From DRGT01 sp035685445 (lineage in GTDB: Archaea; Thermoproteota; Nitrososphaeria; Nitrososphaerales; Nitrosopumilaceae), in contig DASSAK010000067.1 in NCBI GenBank assembly GCA_035685445.1, positions 1-64,000 of the forward strand: a stretch of 64,000 nucleotides of DNA, written 5' to 3'. The notes beneath the pieces are model-generated. The model ran no database searches, had not been told where the DNA came from, and saw only the letters and a list, made by a program, of their open reading frames with translations. Position 1 is the first letter of the stretch. Each line of letters starts with the position of its first letter. This document shows, one piece after another, positions 1 to 8,212 of this stretch. The position numbers and the translations under genes are program-made.

Positions 1-659
1 CTAATTGTTTCACTAACATTTTTTGATGTTTTTTCATTGGCAGTGATTAGAATTATTTGTAAGTCTAGTTTACTTTTTAATAATTCTGATGCAACTTCAT
101 TTCCTTGAATATCTGGTAGTCCCATATCAAGTAAGACTATAGGATTTTTAGAGTCAGCAATTAGTTTTTTGCAACTTTGAAGTCCCGCTCTTCCAGTGTT
201 AAATGAAATATAGTCTTTGTATCCAAGGTTGTCAAGATAATGTTGTAGTTTTAGAACAATTGCGTTACTATCCTCTACAATGACAATTGGCCTAGAAACA
301 ACAATGGAAGGTAGGTGGAATTTTTTTGCTTTATCAAATAATTTTTTAGCCTCATCATATTCGCCTGCTTTTAAGAAGCATTTTGAAGCACAGAGATATG
401 CCACTTTAGCATCATAGTCTGTTACCTTTTTCGCATAATCTAAGAATGATTTTCCAGCATCTAATAATTCACTTGAATTTTCTTTTCCTTGTTTTGATTT
501 ACATTCTCCTGCCAAAAGATAAAGAAGAGCAGACCTTGCACCATTAGATTTTTTTTGAGCGTCTGCCAAATTAAGAAATAAGTTGTGAGCAGAGATGTTT
601 TGATCATTTCTTAGATGTGTAAATGCAAGATCATATTCTTGTTTTGTAGAATCTGCCAC
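1..659 (-). CDS. Response regulator with N-terminal helical (TPR-like) region, 3' end cut by window edge
   Basis: The gene reads leftward from a GTG at 659 and runs off the window start, so its C-terminus is missing. About 110 N-terminal residues are helical, alanine- and lysine-rich, and look like TPR or SNAP-type repeats. They are followed by a receiver domain: acidic pair in IVIVEDSN, phospho-acceptor Asp in IVLLDMGLPD, and the conserved Thr in IILITANE. The receiver Lys would lie near or beyond the edge. No DNA-binding domain is seen in the visible part. The usual archaeal arrangement places the receiver first, so a TPR-first regulator probably works through protein-protein contacts (inference). 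No histidine kinase gene is visible nearby. Confidence 0.75.
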   Translation of the reverse strand, partial: MADSTKQEYDLAFTHLRNDQNISAHNLFLNLADAQKKSNGARSALLYLLAGECKSKQGKENSSELLDAGKSFLDYAKKVTDYDAKVAYLCASKCFLKAGEYDEAKKLFDKAKKFHLPSIVVSRPIVIVEDSNAIVLKLQHYLDNLGYKDYISFNTGRAGLQSCKKLIADSKNPIVLLDMGLPDIQGNEVASELLKSKLDLQIILITANEKTSKNVSETI

Positions 660-733
660 AATATTGAATGAGATATTTGTTTTATATTATTTTGTAGTGG
701 TTCTTTTTGAACCAACCACTCATTTTTTAATGA

Positions 734-1810
734 TTATGGATTAATTACAGCACGACCAATAATTTTTCGTTCTTTGAGATTTTCAAGAGCTTCATTTGCC
801 TGTTCAATTGAATATCGTTTTGATATTACTGGTTTTATCACACCTTTTTTTGCTAACTCTATTAATTCTACCATGTCATCGTAGTTTCCAGTATATGCTC
901 CTTGAATTGTAATTGACTTTAAAGGAATAGTTACCAATGAAAGTGGCATAGATCCGCCAAAAAGTCCAACGAGGACAAGGTTTCCTCTTTTTCGTAAAGA
1001 AGCTAATCCAGTTTTAGCAGTTTGTGGCGCATTTACAAAGTCAATAACACTATCAGCACCTTTACCATCACAAATAGAAATTATTTTTTCAACTGGGCCT
1101 CCAGATCCGCTAGAAAGAGAACCAATTACACTGGTATTTACAACAAAATCTGCACCCATCTTTTTTGCAGTTTCAAACTTTTTCTCATCATTATCAATGC
1201 AAATAATTTTAGCTTTTGTTATTGCTTTAGCAATTTGTATTGCCATAAGTCCTAAACCACCAGCTCCAATAATTACTAAAAATTCAGGAGAGTTTTGATT
1301 TGCTTTTTTCACAGCAGTATATGCAGTTAGTCCAGAACATGCAAGCGATGTTGCAGCGTCCAAATCAAGTCCAGAAATGTTTGCTAAATATTTGTAATGA
1401 GGTACTTTGACATGTTCAGCATATCCACCATCTTGAAAAAGGCCAATTGATTTTGGCGCATCACAAAGATTTTCATTACCTGCTTTGCATGCAGGGCATT
1501 CACCTTCGCCCACCCAAGGATAAACTAGAACATTGTCGCCTACAGAGATGCCTTTTACGTCACTGCCTATTTCAAAAACTTCTCCTACAATTTCATGACC
1601 AGGGGTTACAGGATATTTCACGCCTCTATCAGTTACTTTTAAAAATGTTCCATCGCCCAAATCATATCCACCTTCCCATAGGTGCAAGTCACTATGACAA
1701 ACTCCCGCTGCCTTTACTTTTACAATGACTTCGGCACCTGTAGGTTTGGGAATTTCTAATTCAGCTACTTGAAGTGGTTTATTTGGTTCGATGATTCTTG
1801 CTGCTTTCAA
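734..1810 (-). CDS. Zinc-dependent alcohol dehydrogenase (MDR family)
   Basis: A 358-residue medium-chain dehydrogenase/reductase of typical full length. Catalytic zinc ligands are visible: Cys38 in the GVCHSD motif, and the His-Glu pair of PGHE near residue 72. A structural-zinc lobe with four cysteines (CPAC...C pattern, around residues 105-116) follows. The Rossmann motif GAGGLGL sits near residue 183, followed by an acidic residue (CIDND), which suggests NAD(H) preference. It probably interconverts a primary alcohol and an aldehyde in the cytoplasm; the substrate cannot be told from sequence. It is transcribed alone, tail to the response regulator and divergent from scpA. Confidence 0.9.
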   Translation of the reverse strand: MKAARIIEPNKPLQVAELEIPKPTGAEVIVKVKAAGVCHSDLHLWEGGYDLGDGTFLKVTDRGVKYPVTPGHEIVGEVFEIGSDVKGISVGDNVLVYPWVGEGECPACKAGNENLCDAPKSIGLFQDGGYAEHVKVPHYKYLANISGLDLDAATSLACSGLTAYTAVKKANQNSPEFLVIIGAGGLGLMAIQIAKAITKAKIICIDNDEKKFETAKKMGADFVVNTSVIGSLSSGSGGPVEKIISICDGKGADSVIDFVNAPQTAKTGLASLRKRGNLVLVGLFGGSMPLSLVTIPLKSITIQGAYTGNYDDMVELIELAKKGVIKPVISKRYSIEQANEALENLKERKIIGRAVINP

Positions 1811-1906
1811 TGCGGTAGTGATTTTTTATTAATAATATAAGAGTTGACAGAGAACAGGAAAAAAATAGAGCCTTTAGATATTATGGAATAAAAATGGATT
1901 TTCTTT

Positions 1907-2572
1907 ATGGTTGAGGATGAGTCAATTGGTTTATCACAAGAGCCAGTAAACATTCTATTTAATCCATCTAGTATTAGCAAAAAAGACGTTTGGGAAATTG
2001 ATTTAATTAAAATTTTAGAATTGTTAATTAAAATTCTAGAAAAAACAGGTAAGAAGGATTTGAGGGTGGCAGGAATGGCTGCACTTTCATCATCGTTAAT
2101 TTATAGAATGAAGGTAGAAAGCATTTTTGCACTTCAAAAAGCGGCAATGGAAAAAAAGCCACTAACTCAAAGAACTGATTTGAATATTGAATTAATCGAT
2201 ATTCCATACAGACATGAATCAACGTATCCTGTGTCATTAGATGAGTTGTTAACGCTATTAGAGAATCTTATAGGTTCAATTGCAAACCCACGGTCTAGAC
2301 GTGGAGGTCAAATGAATTTCGAACCGGTGGAGGCGCCCAATTTTGATGAATATTTTATTTCTCTTGAAGATATTATTGGCAAATACGAAGCGCTGGTAGT
2401 TAAAAAAATCAAGTCTACAGGATCTGGTTTATTGCAAAAAATTATTGAAGACCTTGATCCTATCGATGCAATACGATGCTTTTTTGCAATTTTATTTCTC
2501 GCTAGAGACGAAAAGGTAGACCTTGAACAGGAAAATGACGATATCAAAATCACCTTGTTAAAGGAAATTTAA
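1907..2572 (+). CDS. scpA: Segregation and condensation protein A (kleisin)
   Basis: A 221-residue ScpA/Rec8-type kleisin, which in other prokaryotes bridges the two SMC heads in the condensin complex. Features supporting this are the amphipathic N-terminal helices with the pattern DLIKILELLIKILE, an acidic linker, and a C-terminal winged-helix segment ending in a helix with LEQENDDI-like features. The start ATG has no strong ribosome-binding site, in keeping with a leaderless transcript. It is followed after 59 bp by scpB, the usual partner pair. No smc gene is visible in the window. Archaeal ScpA is divergent, so the name rests partly on the neighbour. Confidence 0.8.
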   Translation: MVEDESIGLSQEPVNILFNPSSISKKDVWEIDLIKILELLIKILEKTGKKDLRVAGMAALSSSLIYRMKVESIFALQKAAMEKKPLTQRTDLNIELIDIPYRHESTYPVSLDELLTLLENLIGSIANPRSRRGGQMNFEPVEAPNFDEYFISLEDIIGKYEALVVKKIKSTGSGLLQKIIEDLDPIDAIRCFFAILFLARDEKVDLEQENDDIKITLLKEI

Positions 2573-2631
2573 CGAGAGGATCAAACATGAAGAAAGGTTT
2601 CTTTTAAGTAGATTTTGAGGTGGTTTTTGAC

Positions 2632-3198
2632 ATGGCCAGAGTTGACAATGAAAACGAGGCAACAGCAAATATCGAAGCGGCGCTGTATTCTGCAGGAAGA
2701 CCGCTTACAATAGAGGAGATAATTAGAGCCTCAGGCACTGAATCTAGGACAAAAACTATTGCCTTACTTACAAATTTGATGAAAAAGACAAAATCAACTT
2801 TCAAAGCAATTGAGATTGTTACACTTCCAGATGGTAACTATGTATTTCAGCTAAAACCAGAATACAGCTCTGTGATCAGACGATATGCATCAAAACCAAT
2901 TTTACCAAAAGCTACTTTGAAGACATTATCATACATTGCTTACATGCAACCAATTTCATCAAAGCAATTACTTGAAATTCGTGGCAGTGGGGTTTATGCT
3001 CATCTAAAAGAATTAAGACAATTAGATTTTATTTCACACCAAACTGTTGGCAGACTAAGAATTTTCTCTACAACAGAAAAATTTCAAAAATATTTTGGCA
3101 TTCAAGGGGATTCAGATACTTTAAAACAAAAATTATTCAAAAAAGTTAGAAAAACATCACAACCTCCTGTTGCAACGCCCCCTCCACCTACAGCTTAA
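2632..3198 (+). CDS. scpB: Segregation and condensation protein B
   Basis: A 188-residue ScpB-family protein made of two winged-helix domains. The first begins with the signature IEAALYSAGRPLTIEEI, the second with LPKATLKTLSYIAYMQPIS. Both match the ScpB fold that binds the ScpA linker and regulates the SMC ATPase. I place the start at the ATG at 2632 because GAGGTGG at 2617-2623 is a well-spaced ribosome-binding site; a GTG at 2620 in the same frame would lie inside that site. The C-terminus is a short proline-rich tail (TPPPPTA). It directly follows scpA, so the two are probably co-expressed. Confidence 0.88.
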   Translation: MARVDNENEATANIEAALYSAGRPLTIEEIIRASGTESRTKTIALLTNLMKKTKSTFKAIEIVTLPDGNYVFQLKPEYSSVIRRYASKPILPKATLKTLSYIAYMQPISSKQLLEIRGSGVYAHLKELRQLDFISHQTVGRLRIFSTTEKFQKYFGIQGDSDTLKQKLFKKVRKTSQPPVATPPPPTA

Positions 3199-3275
3199 TT
3201 TTCTTAAAATCTTGAAATTACGTTTCAAGCAAAAAATAGCGTTTTGTATAAATTAGAGTAGGTTAAAGGGGTACC

Positions 3276-3656
3276 GTGAGAAAAGCCGTAGAAAACTTGG
3301 CAACAAGTAAGTTAACTGGTGGACGAAGACATCCATTGCGTATTAGAAGAAAATATGAAATGGACAGATATCCAAATGAACCATTAACTGGTGCACAAGA
3401 AACGGTTACAAGAAAAGTTCGCGGTAAAAACCAAAAGACGGGATTAAAAACAGTTGATTTTGTAAATTTATCGTCACCTAATTCAAAAGTTAAGAAAACA
3501 AAAATTATCAAAGTTTTAGAAAATCCAACTAACAATGACTATCAACGTCGTGGCGTAATTACAAAAGGTGCAATACTTGAAACGCAGGAAGGAAAGTGTA
3601 AAGTTGTTTCAAGACCGGGACAAGACGGTATCGTTAACGCAGTTCTAATAAAGTGA
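3276..3656 (+). CDS. rps8e: 30S ribosomal protein S8e
   Basis: A 126-residue archaeal/eukaryotic-type S8e, a structural protein of the small ribosomal subunit. The N-terminus carries the family pattern KLTGGRRHPLRIRRKYEM, and the C-terminal half ends with TKGAILETQEGKCKV, both diagnostic. The start is a GTG. A TATA-like element (GTATAAATTA, about 3246-3255) lies 25-30 nt upstream, consistent with a leaderless or near-leaderless transcript. It is followed after 4 bp by srp19, so translation machinery and protein-targeting genes are linked here. Confidence 0.95.
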   Translation: MRKAVENLATSKLTGGRRHPLRIRRKYEMDRYPNEPLTGAQETVTRKVRGKNQKTGLKTVDFVNLSSPNSKVKKTKIIKVLENPTNNDYQRRGVITKGAILETQEGKCKVVSRPGQDGIVNAVLIK

Positions 3657-3660
3657 TTTA

Positions 3661-3963
3661 ATGAAAGATTACGAACATGTCGTAATCTGGCTGGATTATT
3701 TTAACAAAACTCTGCCAAGAAATAAAGGAAGACGATTAGATAAAGAAAAATGTATTTTTGATCCGTCATTAAAAGAATTAGTCGATGCAACAAAAGCTGC
3801 TGGATTTGAAATTACAGAATCATCTGAAAAAGTTAGATTTCCAAGGAGACCATATGTTAGGTCGGGTTATGTGGTGTTGCCAAAAGATTCTTTGACAAAG
3901 ACAAAGATTCTTAACAAGATTTCTGAAAAATTAGTTTCTAAACGCTCAAAACAATCGAAATAA
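3661..3963 (+). CDS. srp19: Signal recognition particle 19 kDa protein
   Basis: A 100-residue SRP19 homolog, which binds 7S RNA and helps load SRP54 for co-translational membrane targeting. The family pattern is clear: an N-terminal strand (VVIWLDYFN), the LPRNKGRRLDKE motif that contacts SRP RNA tetraloops, and a basic second RNA-contact segment (FPRRPYVRSGYV). The tail is lysine/serine-rich. It begins 5 bp after the rps8e stop and so is probably co-transcribed with it. The 7S RNA itself was not found in the window. Confidence 0.93.
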   Translation: MKDYEHVVIWLDYFNKTLPRNKGRRLDKEKCIFDPSLKELVDATKAAGFEITESSEKVRFPRRPYVRSGYVVLPKDSLTKTKILNKISEKLVSKRSKQSK

Positions 3964-4036
3964 GATCTAATATAGCTTTTAGCTAAAGTAAAGTTGACAG
4001 AAGTCTATGATAACAATAGTTTAATTCTGAAATTAA

Positions 4037-4306
4037 TTGCAGGAGGTAGGCGAAGTAATGCATCTGGCCAGTAGTGGCAGAGTTATTGTCCAACTGACAA
4101 AGTTAGTTGATGAAGGTCAAATTCTCTGTGACGAGAAAAGTGGCAAGGTTGCAAAAGTTATGGAACTGATTGGACCAGTTAAAAAACCATATGCATCTGC
4201 GACACCACTTACAAACAATATTAAAAAATTCGCTGGCAAGAAAGTTTTCGCACTAGAACATTCTCCTGCAAAAAAACAAAAAAAAATTAGGAGAAAAAGA
4301 AAATGA
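4037..4306 (+). CDS. gar1: H/ACA ribonucleoprotein component Gar1
   Basis: An 89-residue Gar1-family protein, the small beta-barrel partner of Cbf5 in RNA-guided pseudouridylation. The barrel pattern is visible: VGEVMHLASSGRVIVQL, then CDEKSGKVAKVMELIGPVKKPY, then a lysine-rich tail. The start is ambiguous. A TTG at 4037 keeps the conserved first strand (G-V-H pattern of the family). The ATG at 4058 sits 10 nt after a perfect AGGAGGT but would remove that strand's first residues. I report the TTG start because of family conservation. The stop overlaps the tfb start as ATGA. Confidence 0.8.
   Translation: MQEVGEVMHLASSGRVIVQLTKLVDEGQILCDEKSGKVAKVMELIGPVKKPYASATPLTNNIKKFAGKKVFALEHSPAKKQKKIRRKRK
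4041..4047 (+). promoter_or_regulatory. Shine-Dalgarno-like AGGAGGT at gar1
   Basis: A perfect anti-16S complement lies 10 nt before the ATG at 4058 but inside the coding sequence if the TTG at 4037 is used. It therefore decides between two starts for Gar1. Either the short form is the main product, or the motif is coincidental coding sequence (Gln-Glu-Val). Confidence 0.45.
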
Positions 4307-5259
4307 ACACACTAGAACAACAATCCTGTCCTGAATGTCAATCTTCACTAGTTGATGACACTCAGAATGGAGAAATAATTTGCTCTGGTTGCGGCGTTGT
4401 CGTAGCAGATCAAATGGCAGATTACGGTCCAGAATCAAAAGGCTCGAGTTTAGAAGAAAAAATGAAGCTTGCACGAGCTACAGGCCAGACAACTTATTCT
4501 CAACACGACTTGGGAATAACAACTGAGATTTCCATAAGTTCAAAGGACTTTAGTGGGAAATCAATAAATTCAGAAGTTGCAAACCAAATGCATAATCTCA
4601 GAAAATGGCAACAAAGAGTTAGAGTTTCCTCTCCAAGAGAAAGAAGACTTGCAAATGTTCTTACAAAAATTGGTGAAGCGTGTAATGGTCTTTCTCTTTC
4701 AAAAAATGTTTTGGAAACAGCATCCATGATTTATCGAAACTTGGATGAAAAAATGGATGTGAAAGGAAAATCAGTTGCCAGTATTTCTGCAGCTACAATC
4801 TACATGGCATGCAAACAATGTGATGTAGTACGATCACTTGATGAAATTTGTCAAGGGTTATGCGCACAAAAAGAGGTTAAAGCAAAAGCAAAACTTGCAG
4901 CAAGATACTACAGAACAATGGTAATGGAGATGGGAGCATTCACTGCACCCGTTGTCACAATGGACAAATACATCTCAAAGATTGCCAATCTAACAAAAAC
5001 TGATGTCAGAGTTGAGAGACTGGCATTAGAAATTGCTGAAAAAACAAAAAACAACAACATTGCTGATGGAAAAGCTCCAAATGGCATTGCTGCTGCATAT
5101 CTGTATGTTGCGTCAGTTCTACTAGGCCAAAATGTACTTCAGCGCGATGTATCAAGCATTGCAGGCGTTACAGAAGTCACAATTCGAAATCGATGCAAAG
5201 AGATTCTAACCAGTTACCAACTAAAGGTAACACTCAGACCCACACTTGCCAAAATCTAA
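4303..5259 (+). CDS. tfb: Transcription initiation factor TFB (TFIIB family)
   Basis: A 318-residue TFB, the basal factor that joins TBP-bound promoter DNA to RNA polymerase. The N-terminal zinc ribbon uses Cys9, Cys12, Cys27 and Cys30. It is followed by the B-finger/linker region and two cyclin-like repeats (about residues 115-205 and 215-310), with the typical helix ISAATIYMACKQC and a C-terminal helix-turn-helix (RDVSSIAGVTEVTIRNRCKEI) that contacts the BRE. The start overlaps the gar1 stop by 4 bp. Thaumarchaea often have several TFB copies; this full-length one has no visible defect. Confidence 0.95.
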   Translation: MNTLEQQSCPECQSSLVDDTQNGEIICSGCGVVVADQMADYGPESKGSSLEEKMKLARATGQTTYSQHDLGITTEISISSKDFSGKSINSEVANQMHNLRKWQQRVRVSSPRERRLANVLTKIGEACNGLSLSKNVLETASMIYRNLDEKMDVKGKSVASISAATIYMACKQCDVVRSLDEICQGLCAQKEVKAKAKLAARYYRTMVMEMGAFTAPVVTMDKYISKIANLTKTDVRVERLALEIAEKTKNNNIADGKAPNGIAAAYLYVASVLLGQNVLQRDVSSIAGVTEVTIRNRCKEILTSYQLKVTLRPTLAKI

Positions 5260-5260
5260 C

Positions 5261-5282
5261 CCACCCCCTTCTTTTCTATTTA
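5261..5282 (+). terminator. Pyrimidine-rich stretch after tfb, possible terminator
   Basis: Directly after the tfb stop the coding strand is C- then T-rich, with short T-runs and no hairpin. Archaeal termination commonly uses U-rich tracts, so this is a plausible end for the rps8e-srp19-gar1-tfb run before the separate sufC promoter. The T-runs are broken, which keeps confidence low. Confidence 0.3.
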
Positions 5283-5335
5283 TCATTCTAATATTGCAGA
5301 ACAACATGGTTAGGACTAGCTAAAATTCGTCTGTG

Positions 5336-5344
5336 TTATATATA
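5336..5344 (+). promoter_or_regulatory. TATA box of sufC
   Basis: TTATATATA is centred about 25 nt before the ATG at 5365. That places the transcription start at the initiation codon, as in leaderless archaeal genes, and supports choosing that ATG over the GTG at 5359. Confidence 0.65.
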
Positions 5345-5364
5345 GAAAAAAATCAATTGTGCCT

Positions 5365-6135
5365 ATGGCAGTGCTTGAAATCAAGAATCTTCATGTGAAA
5401 AGAGAAGGAAAAGAAATCCTCAAAGGTGTTAATCTAAAGACTGGGCCCGGAGAGGTTCATGCAATAATGGGTCCAAATGGTTCTGGAAAAAGTACTCTTG
5501 CATACACGTTATTAGCTCATCCAAAGTACGAAGTTACTCAAGGAGACATTCTACTTGATGGCGAGAGCATTTTGGATCTTACAGCAGATGAAAGAGCAAA
5601 GAAAGGACTATTCTTAGGTTTTCAATACCCTACAGAAGTTTCTGGTGTTGGTTTTTCTCATTTTCTTAGAACATCATACAATTCACTCAGCAAAGCGTTG
5701 CAAGGGGATGATCGTGAAGTTTTCATCACAGTAAGAGAATTTCAAAAATATCTCAAAGACAATCTTAAACAAGTTGGATTGCCTGATGAATTTTTATCAA
5801 GATATCTTAATGAGGGGTTTTCCGGTGGAGAAAAAAAACGCTCCGAAGTTTTGCAGATGGCAGTACTAAAACCAAAGATTTCCCTTCTTGATGAACCAGA
5901 TTCAGGACTTGATATTGATGCAGTTCAAGCTGTTGCAAAAGCAATCAGTGAAATTTCAACAAAAGATGCAACCGTAATTGTAATTACTCACTATGCAAGG
6001 ATTTTAAAATTCTTAAAGAAATTAGATTTTGTTCATGTGTTTGCTAGAGGCCAAATTCTGAAAAGTGGTGATGCATCACTAGCAGACGAGTTAGAAAAGA
6101 AGGGTTATGATTGGGTTTTAGAAAACAAAGCTTAG
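5365..6135 (+). CDS. sufC: Fe-S cluster assembly ATPase SufC
   Basis: A 256-residue ABC-type ATPase of the SUF system, which drives conformational change of the SufB-SufD scaffold during iron-sulfur cluster assembly. Walker A (GPNGSGKST), the SufC-type Q-loop (GFQYPTEVSGV), the signature FSGGEKKR, and Walker B with the D-loop (LLDEPDSGLD) are all intact, and the length is standard. The leaderless ATG at 5365 is favoured by the TATA box. The partner genes sufB, sufD, sufS and sufU lie 15-20 kb away on the other strand, so sufC is physically separated from its complex and must be co-regulated in trans. Confidence 0.95.
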   Translation: MAVLEIKNLHVKREGKEILKGVNLKTGPGEVHAIMGPNGSGKSTLAYTLLAHPKYEVTQGDILLDGESILDLTADERAKKGLFLGFQYPTEVSGVGFSHFLRTSYNSLSKALQGDDREVFITVREFQKYLKDNLKQVGLPDEFLSRYLNEGFSGGEKKRSEVLQMAVLKPKISLLDEPDSGLDIDAVQAVAKAISEISTKDATVIVITHYARILKFLKKLDFVHVFARGQILKSGDASLADELEKKGYDWVLENKA

Positions 6136-6168
6136 AAAAAATTTAGAAGTAAAAGAATAAAAAAATGT

Positions 6169-6873
6169 TTATGGGTTTGTGTATCTGTAAATATCGCTCC
6201 AAGTTTGAGTGTTTCTAAGATCTTTTGAGCTCACTGTGTTAGTTGGGGATTTTTGTTTCATCTCAGGCGCCATACATATGGGGCAATGAGGATGAAAACC
6301 CATGCACGTGAAGGTGAATGCATCTGCAAGCACAAATTTTGTCTTACCACTGAACGTTTCATCACCATCATGTAGTGTTGCTACAGAATAACCTGAAATA
6401 TCACAATCTAGATACATAAAATGTCTAAATGCAAATTCATCCCCTCTATGGAACAAATAAACATCTACATCAAAGTCTCTATAATCTGTGGATGCAGTCT
6501 GGAATCCTAGCTCATATGTTCTATCTGTTGCAGTGTAAAGTTTTGGTTTATCTGAACCAACGCCCCCCAAAAGTTGAAACTGTATAGTTTCACTTTTTCC
6601 ATAGCCACCCAATTGATTAATTATTCTAAATGAATCTACTACCTCATCTCCTGCTTTATTGAAATGAAATATTGCTCGTATTTTCACATCACCTACAGTG
6701 TCTTCAACATAATCAGGGTCATCAGGCAGCGTCAAGTCAATAAAATGTCTGTGTGGATCAATTGCTCCACCGATATCTGCAAAAGAGGTTGGCGTCATAC
6801 CCTGAGGGATTAAGAGAATTGTTGCTATTATTATGATGGTTGTTATTGCTGGAATTTTCTTTGTTAGAGTCAT
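6169..6873 (-). CDS. Secreted protein of unknown function
   Basis: A 234-residue protein with a clear signal peptide: charged MTLTKK, a hydrophobic stretch rich in Ile/Leu, and a likely cleavage after SFA near residue 32. The mature part is acidic and beta-rich, with Asp/His-rich patches (DPHRHFID) and a C-terminal Cys cluster (FTCMGFHPHCPICM) plus one earlier Cys (LDCD), which could form disulfides or bind metal outside the cell. I do not recognise the family. It is convergent with sufC (33 bp gap) and divergent from the HemQ-fold gene. Being exported and Cys/His-rich, a copper- or iron-related role is possible but unproven. Confidence 0.7.
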   Translation of the reverse strand: MTLTKKIPAITTIIIIATILLIPQGMTPTSFADIGGAIDPHRHFIDLTLPDDPDYVEDTVGDVKIRAIFHFNKAGDEVVDSFRIINQLGGYGKSETIQFQLLGGVGSDKPKLYTATDRTYELGFQTASTDYRDFDVDVYLFHRGDEFAFRHFMYLDCDISGYSVATLHDGDETFSGKTKFVLADAFTFTCMGFHPHCPICMAPEMKQKSPTNTVSSKDLRNTQTWSDIYRYTNP

Positions 6874-6963
6874 GTTTGGATATTGGTTTTCGTTTAGGTA
6901 CTTAACGTACGGATAAGATTTTCAAATTTGATAACTGCAATGCAATGCATTCTGATAACTTAA

Positions 6964-6969
6964 TTATAT
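6964..6969 (+). promoter_or_regulatory. TATA-like box for the HemQ-fold gene
   Basis: TTATAT in an AT-rich context is centred about 26 nt upstream of the ATG at 6993, arguing for a leaderless start there. The upstream in-frame ATG at 6945 would lie before the box. Confidence 0.45.
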
Positions 6970-6992
6970 GGAAAAAAGGGCAAGTGGTAGCC

Positions 6993-7670
6993 ATGGAAGG
7001 AAATGACGACGAACAGTATTTTTTCAATTTTTCATTTTTCAAAATAGATCCAAAATGGAGATGGATGGCCGATCTTGCAAAAGAAGAGTCTGCAAGAGAG
7101 GTTGAAAATGTAATTAGAAACTCAGGAATAAAATTTAGATCATATTCAAATGTGGGTTTACGTGACGATGCAGAGTTTTTGTTTTGGTTTGCAGCAAAGA
7201 CAGTTGATGAAATACAAAACGTAGTATCGAAATTGTATTTGACCGTTTTTGGTAAATATATCATACCGGCTCAGGTCTATCTTTCTTGTACCAGACCATC
7301 AATTTATGCAAGAAAAGGAAGGACAATTTCCTTTGTTGCAGGCAACGAGCCAAAAAAGTACGTTATAGTTTATCCTTTCACAAAAACTAGGGAATGGTAT
7401 CTATTACCAAGAGAGCAAAGGCAAAAAATGATGGATGAACATATCAATGTAAGCCAAAAATATCCAGACATTATTCTTAACACGACATACTCATTTGGCA
7501 TAGATGATCAAGATTTCATGTTAGCATTTGAAACTGAAAATCTTCGCGACTTTCAAAATTTAATTATGGATTTAAGAGAGACAAGAGTTTCAGGATACGT
7601 GAAACAAGACACACCCATGATTGTGTGTATTAAAAAGGATATTATTCCTCTAATTACAAGTCTTGGTTAG
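6993..7670 (+). CDS. Chlorite dismutase/HemQ-fold protein
   Basis: A 225-residue member of the chlorite dismutase-like family, which includes chlorite dismutase and coproheme decarboxylase (HemQ/ChdC). The C-terminal half aligns by eye: a Tyr (Tyr136) in REWYLLP matches the HemQ catalytic-Tyr block; His150 in KMMDEH is the proximal heme ligand; GIDDQDF (from 169) is the family signature. Thirteen residues after that His, where chlorite dismutases have Arg and Firmicute HemQ has Gln, this protein has Asn163, so it is not a chlorite dismutase. A heme- or coproheme-binding role is likely; the reaction is uncertain. The stop overlaps the next gene by one base. A longer start at 6945 (241 aa) is possible. 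Confidence 0.85.
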   Translation: MEGNDDEQYFFNFSFFKIDPKWRWMADLAKEESAREVENVIRNSGIKFRSYSNVGLRDDAEFLFWFAAKTVDEIQNVVSKLYLTVFGKYIIPAQVYLSCTRPSIYARKGRTISFVAGNEPKKYVIVYPFTKTREWYLLPREQRQKMMDEHINVSQKYPDIILNTTYSFGIDDQDFMLAFETENLRDFQNLIMDLRETRVSGYVKQDTPMIVCIKKDIIPLITSLG

Positions 7671-8212
7671 TGGAAGCACTAAAAGAATGGGCAACAGTTA
7701 TCAAAGCATTAGAGAATGGTGATCAAACAGTTCTCTTAAGAAAAGGAGGAATCTTGGAAACAGCATCGGGATTTAAAATTGAATCAAAAAAATTTTTTTT
7801 ATTTCCAACTTTTGAGCACCAAGAATCAGCTCATATCAAAACTCCATTTCAAAAATATTTAGATCAGGTAAAAAATCAACAACCACAAAATGGAACCAAT
7901 ATTATTACATCATACGCAGAAGTTCTAGACGAAGTAGATATTTCATCAGAAGAGGTATCACAGCTGACAGATTTTCATATTTTGAGTGATTCGTATATTC
8001 AAGAACGAATAAACTGGAAGCCTGAAAAACCGATGAAGGCAATGTTTCTTAGAGTATACAAGATTACTGAGAAAAAAATTCCACTAAAATCTGAATATCA
8101 GGGATGCAAATCTTGGATAAACATAAATGATGAAATTTCAGATGGAGAATCAGTTTTGAGTGATTCTGAAATCAATTCAAGACTAAAAAAATTCAAGGAG
8201 ATTGTAAATTGA
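7670..8212 (+). CDS. DUF1802-like protein
   Basis: A 180-residue protein whose N-terminus (ALKEWATVIKALENGDQTVLLRKGGI...FFLFPTFEHQ) matches my recollection of DUF1802, a family of unknown function in bacteria and archaea. There are no transmembrane segments or metal motifs. It starts with a GTG that uses the last base of the preceding stop codon, and its own stop overlaps the TTG start of the aldo/keto reductase, so translation is tightly coupled across three genes. The coupling to a heme-fold protein and a reductase suggests a shared pathway, but I cannot name a function. Confidence 0.7.
   Translation: MEALKEWATVIKALENGDQTVLLRKGGILETASGFKIESKKFFLFPTFEHQESAHIKTPFQKYLDQVKNQQPQNGTNIITSYAEVLDEVDISSEEVSQLTDFHILSDSYIQERINWKPEKPMKAMFLRVYKITEKKIPLKSEYQGCKSWININDEISDGESVLSDSEINSRLKKFKEIVN

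Noticed and set aside
2620..2631. GTG start for ScpB four codons upstream
   Set aside because: This GTG is part of the GAGGTGG ribosome-binding site that serves the ATG at 2632.
6993..7670. True chlorite dismutase
   Set aside because: The distal Arg needed for chlorite decomposition is Asn, although the fold and proximal His fit.
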